Shown here in pieces: positions 34,050-43,364 of a stretch of DNA of 64,000 nucleotides. This stretch comes from Pedococcus dokdonensis (GTDB taxonomy: Bacteria; Actinomycetota; Actinomycetes; Actinomycetales; Dermatophilaceae), in contig NZ_LT629711.1 in assembly GCF_900104525.1 (NCBI RefSeq), forward strand, positions 2,852,001-2,916,000, in the 5' to 3' direction. Positions within the stretch are counted from its first letter, which is position 1; each line of letters starts with the position of its first letter. A model generated the notes under the pieces. That model was not told the DNA's origin and did no database searches. It saw nothing but the letters and a program-made list of their open reading frames with translations. The position numbers and the translations under genes were made by a program.

Positions 34050-36312
34050 CGCCCCCAGCCACGCCGGCCACCCGGACCCGGGCGGGTCGGTCGAGCTCGT
34101 CATCGGCGGGATGACGTGCGCCTCCTGCGCGACCCGGATCGAGAAGAAGCTCAACAAGATCGACGGCGTCACCGCCACCGTCAACTACGCCACCGAGAAG
34201 GCCAGGGTGTCGTTCCCCGCGACGGTCTCGACGGACGATCTCCTGGCGACCGTCGAGCGCACCGGCTACACCGCGACCCTGCCGGTGGTCGACCGCTCGG
34301 ATGACGAGGCCACCCCTGACGCGGCCGATCCCACCGCCGTGCTCCGGCACCGGCTCCTGGTGTCGGTGGCCCTGGCCCTGCCGGTCGTCGTGCTGGCGAT
34401 GGTGCCGGCCTGGCAGTTCCGCAACTGGCAGTGGGCCTCCCTCGTGCTGGCGGCCCCGGTCGTGGTCTGGGGTGGCTGGCCGTTCCACCGCGCCGCCTGG
34501 ACCAACCTGCGGCACGGACAGACCACCATGGACACGCTCGTCTCGGTCGGCACGCTGGCCGCCTTCGGCTGGTCGCTCTACGCGCTCTTCCTCGGCACCG
34601 CGGGAGAGCCCGGGATGACACACCCGTTCCGGTTCACCCTGGAGCGCACCGACGGCGCGGGCAACATCTACCTCGAAGCGGCGGCAGGGGTGACCGCCTT
34701 CCTGCTCGCCGGGCGCTACGCCGAGGCCCGTGCCAAGCGGGCGTCGGGAGCCGCGCTGCGCGCCCTGCTCGAGCTCGGCGCCAAGGACGTGGCGGTGCTG
34801 CGTGGCGACGGCGACGACGCCCGCGAGGAGCGGATCCCCGTGGAGCAGCTGACGGTGGGCCTGCGGTTCGTCGTGCGCCCCGGCGAGAAGATCGCCACCG
34901 ACGGCACCGTCGAGAGCGGCTCCTCGGCCGTCGACGCGTCGATGGTCACCGGGGAGTCCGTGCCGGTCGAGGTGGGTCCGGGCGACGCCGTGGTCGGCGC
35001 CACGCTCAACGCCGGGGGTCGGCTGGTCGTGCGTGCCACCCGGGTCGGCGCCGACACCCAGCTGGCGCAGATGGCCACGCTGGTCGAGGACGCCCAGAAC
35101 GGCAAGGCCCAGGTGCAACGGCTCGCCGACCGGGTCTCCGGGGTTTTCGTGCCCGTCGTGATCCTGCTGGCCGCGGCGACGCTCGGCTTCTGGGTCGGCA
35201 CCGGAGCGGGCTGGACCGCTGCGTTCACGGCAGCAGTCGCCGTGCTGATCATCGCCTGCCCCTGCGCCCTCGGGCTCGCGACCCCGACCGCGCTGATGGT
35301 CGGGACCGGTCGCGGCGCCCAGCTCGGCCTGCTCATCCGCGGCCCCGAGGTGCTGGAGTCCACCCGCCAGGTCGACACCGTGCTGCTCGACAAGACCGGC
35401 ACGGTGACGACCGGGCGCATGTCGCTGGCCGTCGTGGTGCCGGCCCCGGGTGAGGACGCGGCCGTGGTGCTGCGGCTGGCAGCAGCCGTCGAGGACGCGT
35501 CGGAGCACCCGGTCGCGCGCGCGGTCGCGGACGCGGCGCGAGCCACTGCCCCGCTGCCGGCCGCCAGCGGGTTCGCGAGCACCGCGGGTCTCGGGGTCGC
35601 CGGCACGGTCGAGGGCCACGCGGTGGTGGTGGGGCGACCGCGCCTCCTGGCCGACTGGTCCGTCACCCTCCCCGACGAGCTGCAGGATGCCGTCTCGGCG
35701 GCCCAGTCGCGCGGCGCCACCGCGGTCGCGGTCGCGTGGGACGGCGTGGCCCGCGGCGTGCTCGTGGTGGCCGACACGGTCAAGCCGAGCTCGGCGCACG
35801 CTGTCGCGCAGCTGCGGGCACTCGGGCTGCACCCGGTGCTGCTCACCGGTGACAACGAAGCGGCTGCCCGGTCGGTCGCCGCCCAGGTCGGCATCGACGA
35901 GGTCGTCGCCGACGTGCTGCCCCAGGAGAAGGTCCACGCCGTGCAGCGGCTGCAGTCGCAGGGCCGGGTCGTCGCGATGGTCGGCGACGGCGTGAACGAC
36001 GCGGCCGCCCTCGCGCAGGCCGACCTGGGACTGGCGATGGGCACCGGCAGCGACGTCGCGATCCAGGCCAGCGACCTCACCCTGGTGCGGGGTGACCTGC
36101 GCTCGGCCCCCGACGCGATCCGGCTGGCGCGCCGAACCCTCGGCATCATCCGCGGCAACCTGTTCTGGGCGTTCGCCTACAACGTGGCCGCCATCCCGCT
36201 CGCCGCCATGGGCCTGCTCAGCCCGATGATCGCAGGCGGTGCGATGGCCCTGTCGTCGGTGTTCGTCGTGACCAACAGCCTGCGCCTGCGCGGCTTCCGC
36301 GCCACCTCCTGA
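34039..36312 (+). CDS. copA: Copper-exporting P-type ATPase CopA
   Basis: 757 residues. One N-terminal HMA domain ([14 protein letters not shown] near residue 30), about eight membrane helices, the actuator motif VTGESVPV, the channel motif [15 protein letters not shown], the phosphorylation motif DKTGTVTTG, the EHPVARAV nucleotide-site HP and the hinge [10 protein letters not shown]. This is the full P1B-1 Cu(I) set. It exports cytosolic Cu(I) supplied by CopZ and ends the csoR operon. Confidence 0.96.
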   Translation: MATDAPSHAGHPDPGGSVELVIGGMTCASCATRIEKKLNKIDGVTATVNYATEKARVSFPATVSTDDLLATVERTGYTATLPVVDRSDDEATPDAADPTAVLRHRLLVSVALALPVVVLAMVPAWQFRNWQWASLVLAAPVVVWGGWPFHRAAWTNLRHGQTTMDTLVSVGTLAAFGWSLYALFLGTAGEPGMTHPFRFTLERTDGAGNIYLEAAAGVTAFLLAGRYAEARAKRASGAALRALLELGAKDVAVLRGDGDDAREERIPVEQLTVGLRFVVRPGEKIATDGTVESGSSAVDASMVTGESVPVEVGPGDAVVGATLNAGGRLVVRATRVGADTQLAQMATLVEDAQNGKAQVQRLADRVSGVFVPVVILLAAATLGFWVGTGAGWTAAFTAAVAVLIIACPCALGLATPTALMVGTGRGAQLGLLIRGPEVLESTRQVDTVLLDKTGTVTTGRMSLAVVVPAPGEDAAVVLRLAAAVEDASEHPVARAVADAARATAPLPAASGFASTAGLGVAGTVEGHAVVVGRPRLLADWSVTLPDELQDAVSAAQSRGATAVAVAWDGVARGVLVVADTVKPSSAHAVAQLRALGLHPVLLTGDNEAAARSVAAQVGIDEVVADVLPQEKVHAVQRLQSQGRVVAMVGDGVNDAAALAQADLGLAMGTGSDVAIQASDLTLVRGDLRSAPDAIRLARRTLGIIRGNLFWAFAYNVAAIPLAAMGLLSPMIAGGAMALSSVFVVTNSLRLRGFRATS

Positions 36313-36373
36313 GCGACTGACCCGCGCCGGAAACCAGTGGGCAGCGCGGCGTCGGGGATGTGACGATCGTGCC

Positions 36374-36739
36374 GTGAGCACCGACCTCCGCGCCCTGCTG
36401 CAGTCCTCGCTCCTGCCCGCGATGCGGGTCGGCGACAAGGACACCGTGGCGGTGGTGCGGGCCGCCCTGGCCGCCATCGCGAACGCCGAGGCCGTGCCCG
36501 TCGCGGACGACCGACCGCTCACCGAGGGCCCGGTCGCCGGGGCCGCGGTCGGGCTCGGCGTGACCGAGGCGCCCCGCCGCGAGCTGAGCGAGGCCGAGGT
36601 GCGCGAGCTGGTCGAGCGCGAGCGCCAGGAGCGCGTGCACGCCGCCGAGGAGTCCGAGGCCGGTGGGCTCGGGGAGTATGCCGCGCGGCTGAGGACGCAG
36701 GCCGCCATCCTCGGCTTCCTGCTCGAGCGGACCGCCTGA
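36374..36739 (+). CDS. GatB/YqeY domain protein
   Basis: 121 residues, GTG start. The helical YqeY domain has VGDKDTVAVVRAALAAIANAEA and the C-terminal EAEVRELVERERQER. YqeY-like proteins resemble the tail domain of the amidotransferase GatB that grips tRNA, but as stand-alone proteins their role is unproved. It follows copA by 61 bases and precedes a palindrome cluster. Confidence 0.85.
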   Translation: MSTDLRALLQSSLLPAMRVGDKDTVAVVRAALAAIANAEAVPVADDRPLTEGPVAGAAVGLGVTEAPRRELSEAEVRELVERERQERVHAAEESEAGGLGEYAARLRTQAAILGFLLERTA

Positions 36740-36754
36740 CGGCCCTCGCAGGAA

Positions 36755-36834
36755 CCTTTGCTAGCAAAGGAAACTGATTGGTGGACAGGTTGCAACCTGT
36801 CCACCAACGCGGAACCTTTGCTAGCAAAGGTTCC
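36755..36834. terminator. Three perfect palindromes between convergent genes
   Basis: CCTTTGCTAGCAAAGG (36755-36770), a 30-base perfect palindrome centred on TTGCAA (36778-36807; half-site TTGGTGGACAGGTTG), and a 24-base perfect palindrome (36811-36834) that contains the first 16-mer extended by GGAA/TTCC. None has an unpaired loop. The region lies between a plus and a minus gene end, so bidirectional termination is the simple reading, but three loopless palindromes in 80 bases is unusual. Confidence 0.6.
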
Positions 36835-36887
36835 TTGTCGGCGCGCGGGAACGGGTCGGCGGGGGTGGGCGCGGGTATGGCGCGGGG

Positions 36888-38000
36888 TCAGGCGGGGACG
36901 GCAGCGCCGCGGCGACGCAGCGACCAGGCCAGCATCGACAGGCCTCCGACCGGGATCTCCATCCCGAAGATGAACGCACGGTAGAGCAGCACGCCCGCCG
37001 CGGCGGTGGCCGGCTCGCCGTGGAAGGCCACCAGCACACCGGTCATGCCGAGCTCGACGATGCCGGTGGCACCCGGGGTGATCGCCACCATGGTGAGGAT
37101 CCGCTCGACCGCGAAGGCCGCCCCCACGACCGCCGGGTGCACGTCGGCCCCGACCACCCGCAGGCAGGCCCAGAGCAGCACGGCCTGCAACGCGGCATAC
37201 GCGAGCTTGCCGCCGATCATCCGGCCCCAGCCGGCGGCGACCAGCCCGGCACTCTCGCGGCGGAACGACGCCGCCCGCTCGGCATACCCCTCGTCGGCCT
37301 GGGGCAGGAACGGCACCCGGGCGACGACCCGGTCGGCGACCCGCCCCAGCCAACGCACCGCACGGTCGTCGCGCGCCACCAGCCACACTGCCGCGACGCT
37401 GGCGGTGAGCAGCCCGAGACCGACGTAGGCCGCCGTGCTGACGCTGCTGGACACCTCGACGCCCGCGACCCCCAGCCAGCACAGCGCCAGGCCGGGGAGG
37501 ACGAACTTCAGGAGGGTGTCGACGAGGTTGGTCAGGACCGCCCAGCGGGCAAAGGCCGGCGACTCGAAACCCCAGGACCGGGCCATCCGCCAGTTGGCCA
37601 CCGTGCCGGCCGCGCCCCCGAGCGGCAGCAGGTTGGACACGAACGACCCGGTCAGGTTGAGCATCAGCGCCCGGCGGTGCGAGAGCCCCGGCAGGGCCGC
37701 GGTCAGCGCCGGCGTCTGGGCCCAGAGCCCGGCCAGCCAGAGCACCGTCAGGACCGCGAGCTGGCCGAGCGACAGTCCCTTGAGCGCGGTGGCGATGTCG
37801 GTCCACTCGGCGCCGGCGACCTTGGGCAGGGCGAGCGCCACGATCCCGGTGGCCAGTGCCCCGCTCACGAGCAGCTTGGCGGCCCCCCGCCCGCCGCGGC
37901 CTCCCCCCGGAGTGCGGCGGGCTCCCCGAGCGCGCGCAGTCACCGGCCGCAGGGGTGCGGTCAGTGCCGTCGGCGTGAACAGCTCGGTGTGGAGGGCCAT
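36888..38000 (-). CDS. YbhN/lysylphosphatidylglycerol synthase TM-region-like membrane protein
   Basis: About 370 residues, seven or more helices. The LPG_synthase_TM pattern is recognisable: GALATGIVALALPKVAG, NLTGSFVSNLLPLGGAAGTVANWRMARSWG and MVAITPGATGIVELGMTGVL. These membrane proteins act as lipid flippases or as the membrane half of MprF without the aminoacyl-transferase domain, which is absent here. The start is uncertain; an ATG at 38036 would add 12 residues. Neighbours do not indicate the lipid. Confidence 0.82.
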   Translation of the reverse strand: MALHTELFTPTALTAPLRPVTARARGARRTPGGGRGGRGAAKLLVSGALATGIVALALPKVAGAEWTDIATALKGLSLGQLAVLTVLWLAGLWAQTPALTAALPGLSHRRALMLNLTGSFVSNLLPLGGAAGTVANWRMARSWGFESPAFARWAVLTNLVDTLLKFVLPGLALCWLGVAGVEVSSSVSTAAYVGLGLLTASVAAVWLVARDDRAVRWLGRVADRVVARVPFLPQADEGYAERAASFRRESAGLVAAGWGRMIGGKLAYAALQAVLLWACLRVVGADVHPAVVGAAFAVERILTMVAITPGATGIVELGMTGVLVAFHGEPATAAAGVLLYRAFIFGMEIPVGGLSMLAWSLRRRGAAVPA

Positions 38001-38065
38001 GGGACCACCGTGCCGGGTGCGCACCCTCGCGTACATGGGGGCAGGTACCCAGATCGACCCTGGGT

Positions 38066-38096
38066 GTGACTAGTCACCCTCAGGGTCGACCCTGAG
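38066..38096. terminator. Double palindrome downstream of UBP zinc-finger gene
   Basis: GTGACTAGTCAC (38066-38077) and CTCAGGGTCGACCCTGAG (38079-38096) are both perfect palindromes separated by one base. They lie 29 bases past the stop of the upstream minus-strand gene and before the membrane-protein start, so they may terminate one and bound the promoter of the other. Confidence 0.55.
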
Positions 38097-38124
38097 AGGA
38101 GCCGTTCCCGAGCGGCGCCTCCTG

Positions 38125-38478
38125 CTACTGGTTGACGTGGTCCTGCCAGTCGGCCGGCACCTGCCCGGCCGGACCCGGTGTCGGCTGGTCCACCGGGTGG
38201 CTCTGCGGGTCGGCCAGCCGGGGTCCGCGAAAACCCCGCTGCGCGGAGAAGTCCCAGAACCAGTCCTCCCCCGGCTCGAAGCTGGTCATCACCGGGTGGC
38301 CGGTGTCCTCGAAGTGGTGGGTGGCGTGCTGGCTCGGCGACGAGTCGCAGCAGCCGATGTGGCCACACTGTGCGCACCGTCGAAGGTGCACCCACCATCC
38401 TTGTGCCGCAAGGCATTCCGCGCACCCGGTCCCGCTGGGTGGGACCTCGGTGTCGATCCCTGCCTGCTCCTGAGCCAT
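38125..38478 (-). CDS. UBP-type zinc-finger protein
   Basis: 117 residues. The ZnF-UBP pattern of Cys/His pairs is clear: CAECLAAQGWWVHLRRCAQC, then CGHIGCCDSSPSQHATHH and DTGHPVMTSFEPGEDWFW. In eukaryotes the fold grips the free ubiquitin C-terminus; bacterial stand-alone copies are common in actinobacteria and have no proven role. The C-terminal 35 residues are Pro/Gln-rich. The start at this ATG gives the usual short length. Confidence 0.85.
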   Translation of the reverse strand: MAQEQAGIDTEVPPSGTGCAECLAAQGWWVHLRRCAQCGHIGCCDSSPSQHATHHFEDTGHPVMTSFEPGEDWFWDFSAQRGFRGPRLADPQSHPVDQPTPGPAGQVPADWQDHVNQ

Positions 38479-38577
38479 CTGGGCCACCTCCGTCCGCCAA
38501 GGTACCTGTCCGCGTCGGTGCGCGCGCCCCGAGGGCGTCGCGGCGGCCCGGCCGCGGGCGGACGTAGCGTGGACCGC

Positions 38578-39075
38578 ATGGCCCGCCCCACGCCCTCCCC
38601 CGTCAGCCCCGGCCAGGAGTCGGTCTGGGACTACCCGCGCCCACCACGGGTGGAGCCCAGTGGCGAACGCGTGGAGGTCTGGCTCGGCGGTGAGCGGGTG
38701 GCCGACACGACGCGGTCCTGGCGGGTGCTCGAGACCAGCCACCCGCCGACCTACTACCTGCCGCGGGACGCGTTCGGTGACCGGGCCCTGCGGCCGGCAG
38801 CCGGGTCGTCGTGGTGCGAGTGGAAGGGCGCGGCGTCATACCTCGACGTGCTCGGCGGCGGGCTGGTGGCGCCCCGCGCGGCCTGGTTCTACGCCGACCC
38901 GACCCCTGGCTTCACGGTGATCGCGGGGGCGGTCGCGGTGATGCCCGCGCTGGTGGACCGGTGCGTCGTCGACGGCGAGGTGGTGCGGCCCCAGGAGGGT
39001 GGCTTCTACGGCGGCTGGATCACCGAGCGTGTGGTCGGTCCGTTCAAGGGAGGCCCGGGCTCGCACGGCTGGTGA
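38578..39075 (+). CDS. DUF427 domain protein
   Basis: 165 residues. The DUF427 core is present: RVEVWLGGERVADTTRSW, TYYLPRDAFG, SSWCEWKGAASYLDV and AAWFYADPTPGF. It is a small beta-rich fold of unknown function widespread in actinobacteria; the Trp/Tyr-lined pocket suggests a small ligand. The gene stands alone between divergent and convergent neighbours. Confidence 0.85.
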   Translation: MARPTPSPVSPGQESVWDYPRPPRVEPSGERVEVWLGGERVADTTRSWRVLETSHPPTYYLPRDAFGDRALRPAAGSSWCEWKGAASYLDVLGGGLVAPRAAWFYADPTPGFTVIAGAVAVMPALVDRCVVDGEVVRPQEGGFYGGWITERVVGPFKGGPGSHGW

Positions 39076-39187
39076 CCGGCCCGCGGCGACCGGCGACCGG
39101 TCACCAGCACGGCAGCGTCGACCATGGTCAGTGCTCCAGCGGCGGCGGCGAGCCGGACCGATCAGCCGGACGACCAGCCGGACGAGG

Positions 39188-40081
39188 TCAGGTGTCGGAC
39201 TGCGCCCGGTCCAGCGCCTCCTGCGCCTCCTGCCGACTCGCCTCGGCCGACTTCCGTGCCCGGACCGCGTCGGTCACCGCTTCCAGCGCCCGCTCGTCCG
39301 CCTCCCGCGCCTTGGCGAGCTGGCGCTCGACGACCGCGAGCCGTTCGCGGGTCTCCTCGGCTCGTTCGCGGGCCCTGGTGACGTCGGCCTCCGCCCTGGC
39401 GAGCGACTTCTCGGCGGCAGCGAGCGCCGCCGAGAGCTGCTCCTCGTCGGGTGCCGCGTCGTCGTCCTCGTCTGCATCCCCGGCACCCTCGGCCCCGGCC
39501 GCGTCGCGGGGTCCGCTCGCGCCGTCGCCTCCGCGGACGACCGACAGGATCGCGCCGGAGGTGGTGCGGACCACCGCCTCGGAGAGGTCGACCTCGCCGA
39601 ACCCGCTGTAGGACAACGGTCGCGCGAGCTGGCCGGATGCCACCGCCGTCATGGCCTGCTCGTCCGCGAGTGCGGCGATCGCGGTGGCGCGCACGTCCTG
39701 CTGGGCGGCCGGGCTGCAGGTGCGGCCGGCGTCGGCGACCAACCGCACCGTGGTCTGCACGACCTCCTCGAGCAGCTGGTCGCGCTCGGGACGCAGCGAG
39801 GTCAGCGTGCCGGTGTCGAGGCGAGCCTGGGCCGCCCGCATGCGGCCGCCGAGGTCGGCGAGCGAATCGACGAGGTCGGGCGCCTCGCGGGCCAGGAGGT
39901 TCACCGCCCAGGCCGCGAGGCTCGGCTTGCGCAGCGCGCCGATCTCCTTGGCGACGGCCGGGTCACCGTCGGCCTTCTCGGCGGCAACCAGCCGCTTGCG
40001 CTCGGCCATGAACTCTTCTGGCACCACGGCATACAGGCTGCGCAGGGCGGCGGCGAGGGCGTCCTCGGCAGTGTCAGGCAT
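39188..40081 (-). CDS. Conserved actinobacterial hypothetical protein with coiled coil
   Basis: 297 residues. The N-terminal 150 residues are helical, with the memorable stretch MAERKRLVAAEKADGD and GALRKPSLAAWAVNLLAR. An acidic linker (DADEDDDAAPDEE) is followed by a long charged coiled coil of about 90 residues. I recognise the pattern from uncharacterised actinobacterial proteins but no function. Its ATG overlaps the stop of the amidohydrolase by 8 bases, so the two are coupled. Confidence 0.75.
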   Translation of the reverse strand: MPDTAEDALAAALRSLYAVVPEEFMAERKRLVAAEKADGDPAVAKEIGALRKPSLAAWAVNLLAREAPDLVDSLADLGGRMRAAQARLDTGTLTSLRPERDQLLEEVVQTTVRLVADAGRTCSPAAQQDVRATAIAALADEQAMTAVASGQLARPLSYSGFGEVDLSEAVVRTTSGAILSVVRGGDGASGPRDAAGAEGAGDADEDDDAAPDEEQLSAALAAAEKSLARAEADVTRARERAEETRERLAVVERQLAKAREADERALEAVTDAVRARKSAEASRQEAQEALDRAQSDT

Positions 40082-40994
40082 CGGCGTCCTCCAGTCCGAG
40101 AAGACGGGCACCGTTGTGCCACAGCACTTTTCGCATCCAGTCGTCACCGAGCCCGAGGCGGTGGAGCGCCTCGAGCTGGTGGGCGTAGGGGTGGGGGATG
40201 TTCGGGAAGTCGGTGCCGAGGACGACCCGGTCGCCGAGCCCGGCCAGCCGCTCGACGTAGGCGGGCGGGAGCGGCGCGAACCGGTTGCTGAAGTCGGTAC
40301 CGGCCATCGTCGTGTCGAGGTGCACGCGCGGGAACGCCTCGGCCAGGTCGGCGAACGCGTCGTACTCGTCCATGCCGAGGTGCGCGATCACGAAGGTCAG
40401 CCGCGGGTAGCGGTCGAGCACGGCAGCGACCGCCTTCGGCCCGGTGTACGCGCCCTCCTTGGGAGCCGAACCGGCGTGCAGCACCACGGGCTTGCCGGCG
40501 CGCTCCAACGCCTCCCACGCCGGGTCGAGCAGCGGGTCGTCCGGGCTGTAGCCGCCGACCTGCACGTGCATCTTGAACAGCCGGGCGCCCTGCCGCAGCG
40601 AACGCTCGACCTGTTCGCCGACACCCGCCTCGGGGAAGAGGGTGGCGCAGTGCACCGCCCCCTCGACGCGACGGGCGAATTCGGCGCACCACTCGTTGAG
40701 CCACTGCGCCATGCCGGGCTTGTGGGGGTAGGCGAGCGCCGGGATGGCCCGCACCCCGAGCGCCCGCAGCGTCGCGATGCGGGTCGCCTCGTCGTCGCGG
40801 TAGTGGATCGGCCACGGCTGGCCGTAGTGCTCCTGAGCCTGGTCGAAGTAGGCCCACACCTTCGCGAGCATCGGCTCGGGCAGGAAGTGCACGTGGATGT
40901 CGGCCAGCCCCGGGAGACCGAGCGCCCGCCAGTATGCCGGGACGTCGGCATCGGAGCGGGGGGCCGCGAGCTGCGACGACGGTGACGGGGCCAC
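40074..40994 (-). CDS. Amidohydrolase-family metal-dependent hydrolase
   Basis: 306 residues, Amidohydro_2 TIM barrel (ACMSD-like). Metal ligands: DIHVHF near residue 30, the His of KPVVLHAG, the His of FVIAHLGMDEYD, and the Asp of VVLGTDFPNI. The GTG at 40994 is the best available start though no strong ribosome site is seen. Substrate not indicated. It is the first gene of a two-gene unit with the coiled-coil protein. Confidence 0.85.
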   Translation of the reverse strand: MAPSPSSQLAAPRSDADVPAYWRALGLPGLADIHVHFLPEPMLAKVWAYFDQAQEHYGQPWPIHYRDDEATRIATLRALGVRAIPALAYPHKPGMAQWLNEWCAEFARRVEGAVHCATLFPEAGVGEQVERSLRQGARLFKMHVQVGGYSPDDPLLDPAWEALERAGKPVVLHAGSAPKEGAYTGPKAVAAVLDRYPRLTFVIAHLGMDEYDAFADLAEAFPRVHLDTTMAGTDFSNRFAPLPPAYVERLAGLGDRVVLGTDFPNIPHPYAHQLEALHRLGLGDDWMRKVLWHNGARLLGLEDADA

Positions 40995-41046
40995 GACGGC
41001 GACGCTACGGCATTCGGGCTCGGCGTCCAGCGACGCCGACAGCGGT

Positions 41047-41131
41047 CCTCCCACTTCTGGCCACGGGTGCTGGTGGTGGGGCTGTTCGAGCGGCTCCGGT
41101 GCGCCATGGATGGCCGCAAGTGCGGGGGGCG
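41047..41131. repeat. Interspersed hairpin repeat, copy B
   Basis: CCACTTCTGGCCAC at the left and TGGCCGCAAGTGCGGGGG at the right match copy A at both ends and in the inner CCGGTGCG(G/C)CAT. The right arm is decayed. It lies between divergent gene starts, so it is not a terminator here. Confidence 0.6.
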
Positions 41132-41192
41132 ATGAGTTCTGGGGCACGGGTCGGTCTATTCCTTCACCAACCGCCGTCGTGAGGAGCCCGCC

Positions 41193-41663
41193 ATGCCACG
41201 CCAGTACGTCTGTCTCTGGTTCGACCGCCAGGCGGAGGACGCCGCGAACTTCTACACCTCGGTCTTCCCGAACTCGAAGGTCGGCCTGATCTCGCGCTAC
41301 CCCGAGGCGAGCGGCGACCGGGCCGGCGAGGTCCTGACCGTCGCCTTCGAGCTCGACGGCGTGCCGTACGTCGGGCTCAACGGCGGACCGCAGTTCACCT
41401 TCGACGAGGCCATCTCGATCACGGTCGACTGCGTGGACCAGGCCGAGATCGACCACTACTGGGACGCGCTGACCGCCGACGGCGGGGAGGAGGGGCCCTG
41501 CGGTTGGCTGAAGGACAAGTTCGGGCTGTCGTGGCAGATCGTGCCCCAGGACTGGGACGCGATCTTCTCGACCGACCAGGACCGGGCCGCCCGCGTCTTC
41601 GAGGCGATGATGGGCATGAAGAAGCTCGACATCGCAGCCCTGGAGGCGGCCGGCAACGGCTGA
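41193..41663 (+). CDS. VOC-superfamily protein, PhnB/3-demethylubiquinone-methyltransferase-like
   Basis: 156 residues. Two beta-alpha-beta-beta-beta repeats of the VOC fold with the PhnB-type opening YVCLWFDRQAEDAANFYTSV and the closing CGWLKDKFGLSWQIVP. The family is a misnomer for a methyltransferase; most members are small binding or dioxygenase-like proteins of unknown substrate. The first metal ligand position is not obvious, so catalysis is doubtful. Confidence 0.85.
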   Translation: MPRQYVCLWFDRQAEDAANFYTSVFPNSKVGLISRYPEASGDRAGEVLTVAFELDGVPYVGLNGGPQFTFDEAISITVDCVDQAEIDHYWDALTADGGEEGPCGWLKDKFGLSWQIVPQDWDAIFSTDQDRAARVFEAMMGMKKLDIAALEAAGNG

Positions 41664-41850
41664 CCGCACCGGCTCCGCCCGGCTCTCACGCCTCCCACCT
41701 GCAGTGATGCGACCCATCCTCCACGCGATGAAAAAGGGTGTGTCCACTGTCGGTTGGCAGGTCTAGGCTTTTCCGAGGGCGCTGCGCAACGACGCGGGGA
41801 GCGCCACTTCACGCGTGACCAGACTCAATCCTGTTCCGAGAGGACTCCCA

Positions 41851-43362
41851 GTGTCAGCACCTGCCACGACACCCGTGGAATACCCCGAGAAGATCGACGC
41901 TGCCGTCCTCAAGGTGGCTGGCGTCGTCGTCCTCGGGGCGATCATGTCGATCCTCGACATCACCGTCGTCAACGTCGCCCTCCGCACCTTCCAGACCGCC
42001 TTCGCCGACGGCGGCCAGCCGCTCGCCTACTCCGACGTCGCCTGGACGGTCACCGGCTACACCCTGGCCCTGGCCACCGTGATCCCGCTGTCCGGCTGGG
42101 CCGCCGACCGGTTCGGCACCAAGCGCCTCTACATGCTGGCGATCCTGCTCTTCACGCTCGGCTCGGTGCTCTGCGCCGCAGCCACCTCGATCGGCATGCT
42201 GATCGGTTTCCGCGTCCTGCAGGGCCTCGGTGGCGGCATGCTCATGCCGCTCGGCATGACGATCATGACGCGCGCCGCGGGCCCGGCCCGGATGGGTCGC
42301 CTGATGGCGATCCTCGGGGTGCCGATGCTGCTCGGCCCGATCTTCGGACCGATCCTCGGCGGCTGGCTGATCGACCACTTCAGCTGGCACTACATCTTCC
42401 TCATCAACGCCCCCATCGGCGTGATCGCCCTGGTCTATGCGTGGTTCGCGCTGGCCAAGGACAACCCCCAGCCGTCCGAGTCGTTCGACTTCGTCGGCAT
42501 GCTGATGATGAGCCCCGGGCTGGCCCTGTTCCTCTACGGCGTCTCCTCGATCCCGGGTGAGGGCGGCATCGGGCACACCAAGGTGCTGCTGCCCGGTCTG
42601 GGTGGCCTGGCGCTGATGGCGCTCTTCGTGGTCTACAGCTTCCGGCCCCGGCACCCGCTGCTCGACCTGCGGCTCTTCCGCAACCGCAACCTCACGGTGT
42701 CGATCCTGACGATGTTCATCTTCGCCGCCGCGTTCTTCGGCGGACTGCTGCTGGTGCCCCAGTTCCTCCAGCAGGTGCAGGGCGAGTCGCCGCTCGACGC
42801 CGGCTGGCTGGTCGCCTCACAGGGTTTCGGCGCGATGCTGACCATGCCGATCGCCGGAGCGCTGACCGACCGGATCCCGGTCGGTCGGATCGTGCCGTTC
42901 GGGCTGCTGCTCATCATCGGCGGCATGTTCACGCTGACCCAGGTCCAGGCCGACTCCTCGCACTGGGGCTTCATCATCCCGGTCATGTTCGTGATGGGGC
43001 TCGGCATGGGCGGCACGATGATGCCGATCATGACCTCGGCGCTCAAGACGCTCACCCACCACGAGGTGGCCCGCGGGTCGACCCTGCTCAACATCAGCCA
43101 GCAGATCGCCAGCTCGGTCGGTGTCGCGCTGTTCTCGGTCGTCCTGACCAACGCCCTCAAGGACAACGTCCCGACCAGCAACCAGCCGGCAGCGGCTGCG
43201 AGCGCCGCGGCCGACGCGTTCGCGCACACCTTCCTGTGGGCCGCGATCCTGGTCACCCTGACCCTGATCCCGGCGTTCTTCCTGCCGCGCAAGCGTGAGG
43301 TCTCGCACCTGCTCGACGACGCAGACGGTTCGGAGGCGGCACCCGCCGCGTTCATCCACTGA
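41851..43362 (+). CDS. DHA2-family (14-TM) MFS drug transporter
   Basis: 503 residues, EmrB/QacA-type. It has the DHA2 signature region AIMSILDITVVNVALRTFQ in the first helix, SGWAADRFGTKRLYMLAI for motif A and VLQGLGGGMLMPLGMTIM further on. I chose the GTG at 41851 with GAGAGG upstream over an in-frame GTG at 41815. It should be a proton-driven exporter of drugs or toxic compounds in the cytoplasmic membrane. No adjacent TetR or MarR regulator. Confidence 0.9.
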   Translation: MSAPATTPVEYPEKIDAAVLKVAGVVVLGAIMSILDITVVNVALRTFQTAFADGGQPLAYSDVAWTVTGYTLALATVIPLSGWAADRFGTKRLYMLAILLFTLGSVLCAAATSIGMLIGFRVLQGLGGGMLMPLGMTIMTRAAGPARMGRLMAILGVPMLLGPIFGPILGGWLIDHFSWHYIFLINAPIGVIALVYAWFALAKDNPQPSESFDFVGMLMMSPGLALFLYGVSSIPGEGGIGHTKVLLPGLGGLALMALFVVYSFRPRHPLLDLRLFRNRNLTVSILTMFIFAAAFFGGLLLVPQFLQQVQGESPLDAGWLVASQGFGAMLTMPIAGALTDRIPVGRIVPFGLLLIIGGMFTLTQVQADSSHWGFIIPVMFVMGLGMGGTMMPIMTSALKTLTHHEVARGSTLLNISQQIASSVGVALFSVVLTNALKDNVPTSNQPAAAASAAADAFAHTFLWAAILVTLTLIPAFFLPRKREVSHLLDDADGSEAAPAAFIH

Positions 43363-43364
43363 CC

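Noticed and set aside
34006..37806. Very long open frame on the minus strand opposite copA
   Set aside because: Arg/Gly/His-rich composition with no domain; it is the mirror of GC3-biased copA and neighbours, and copA has every catalytic motif.
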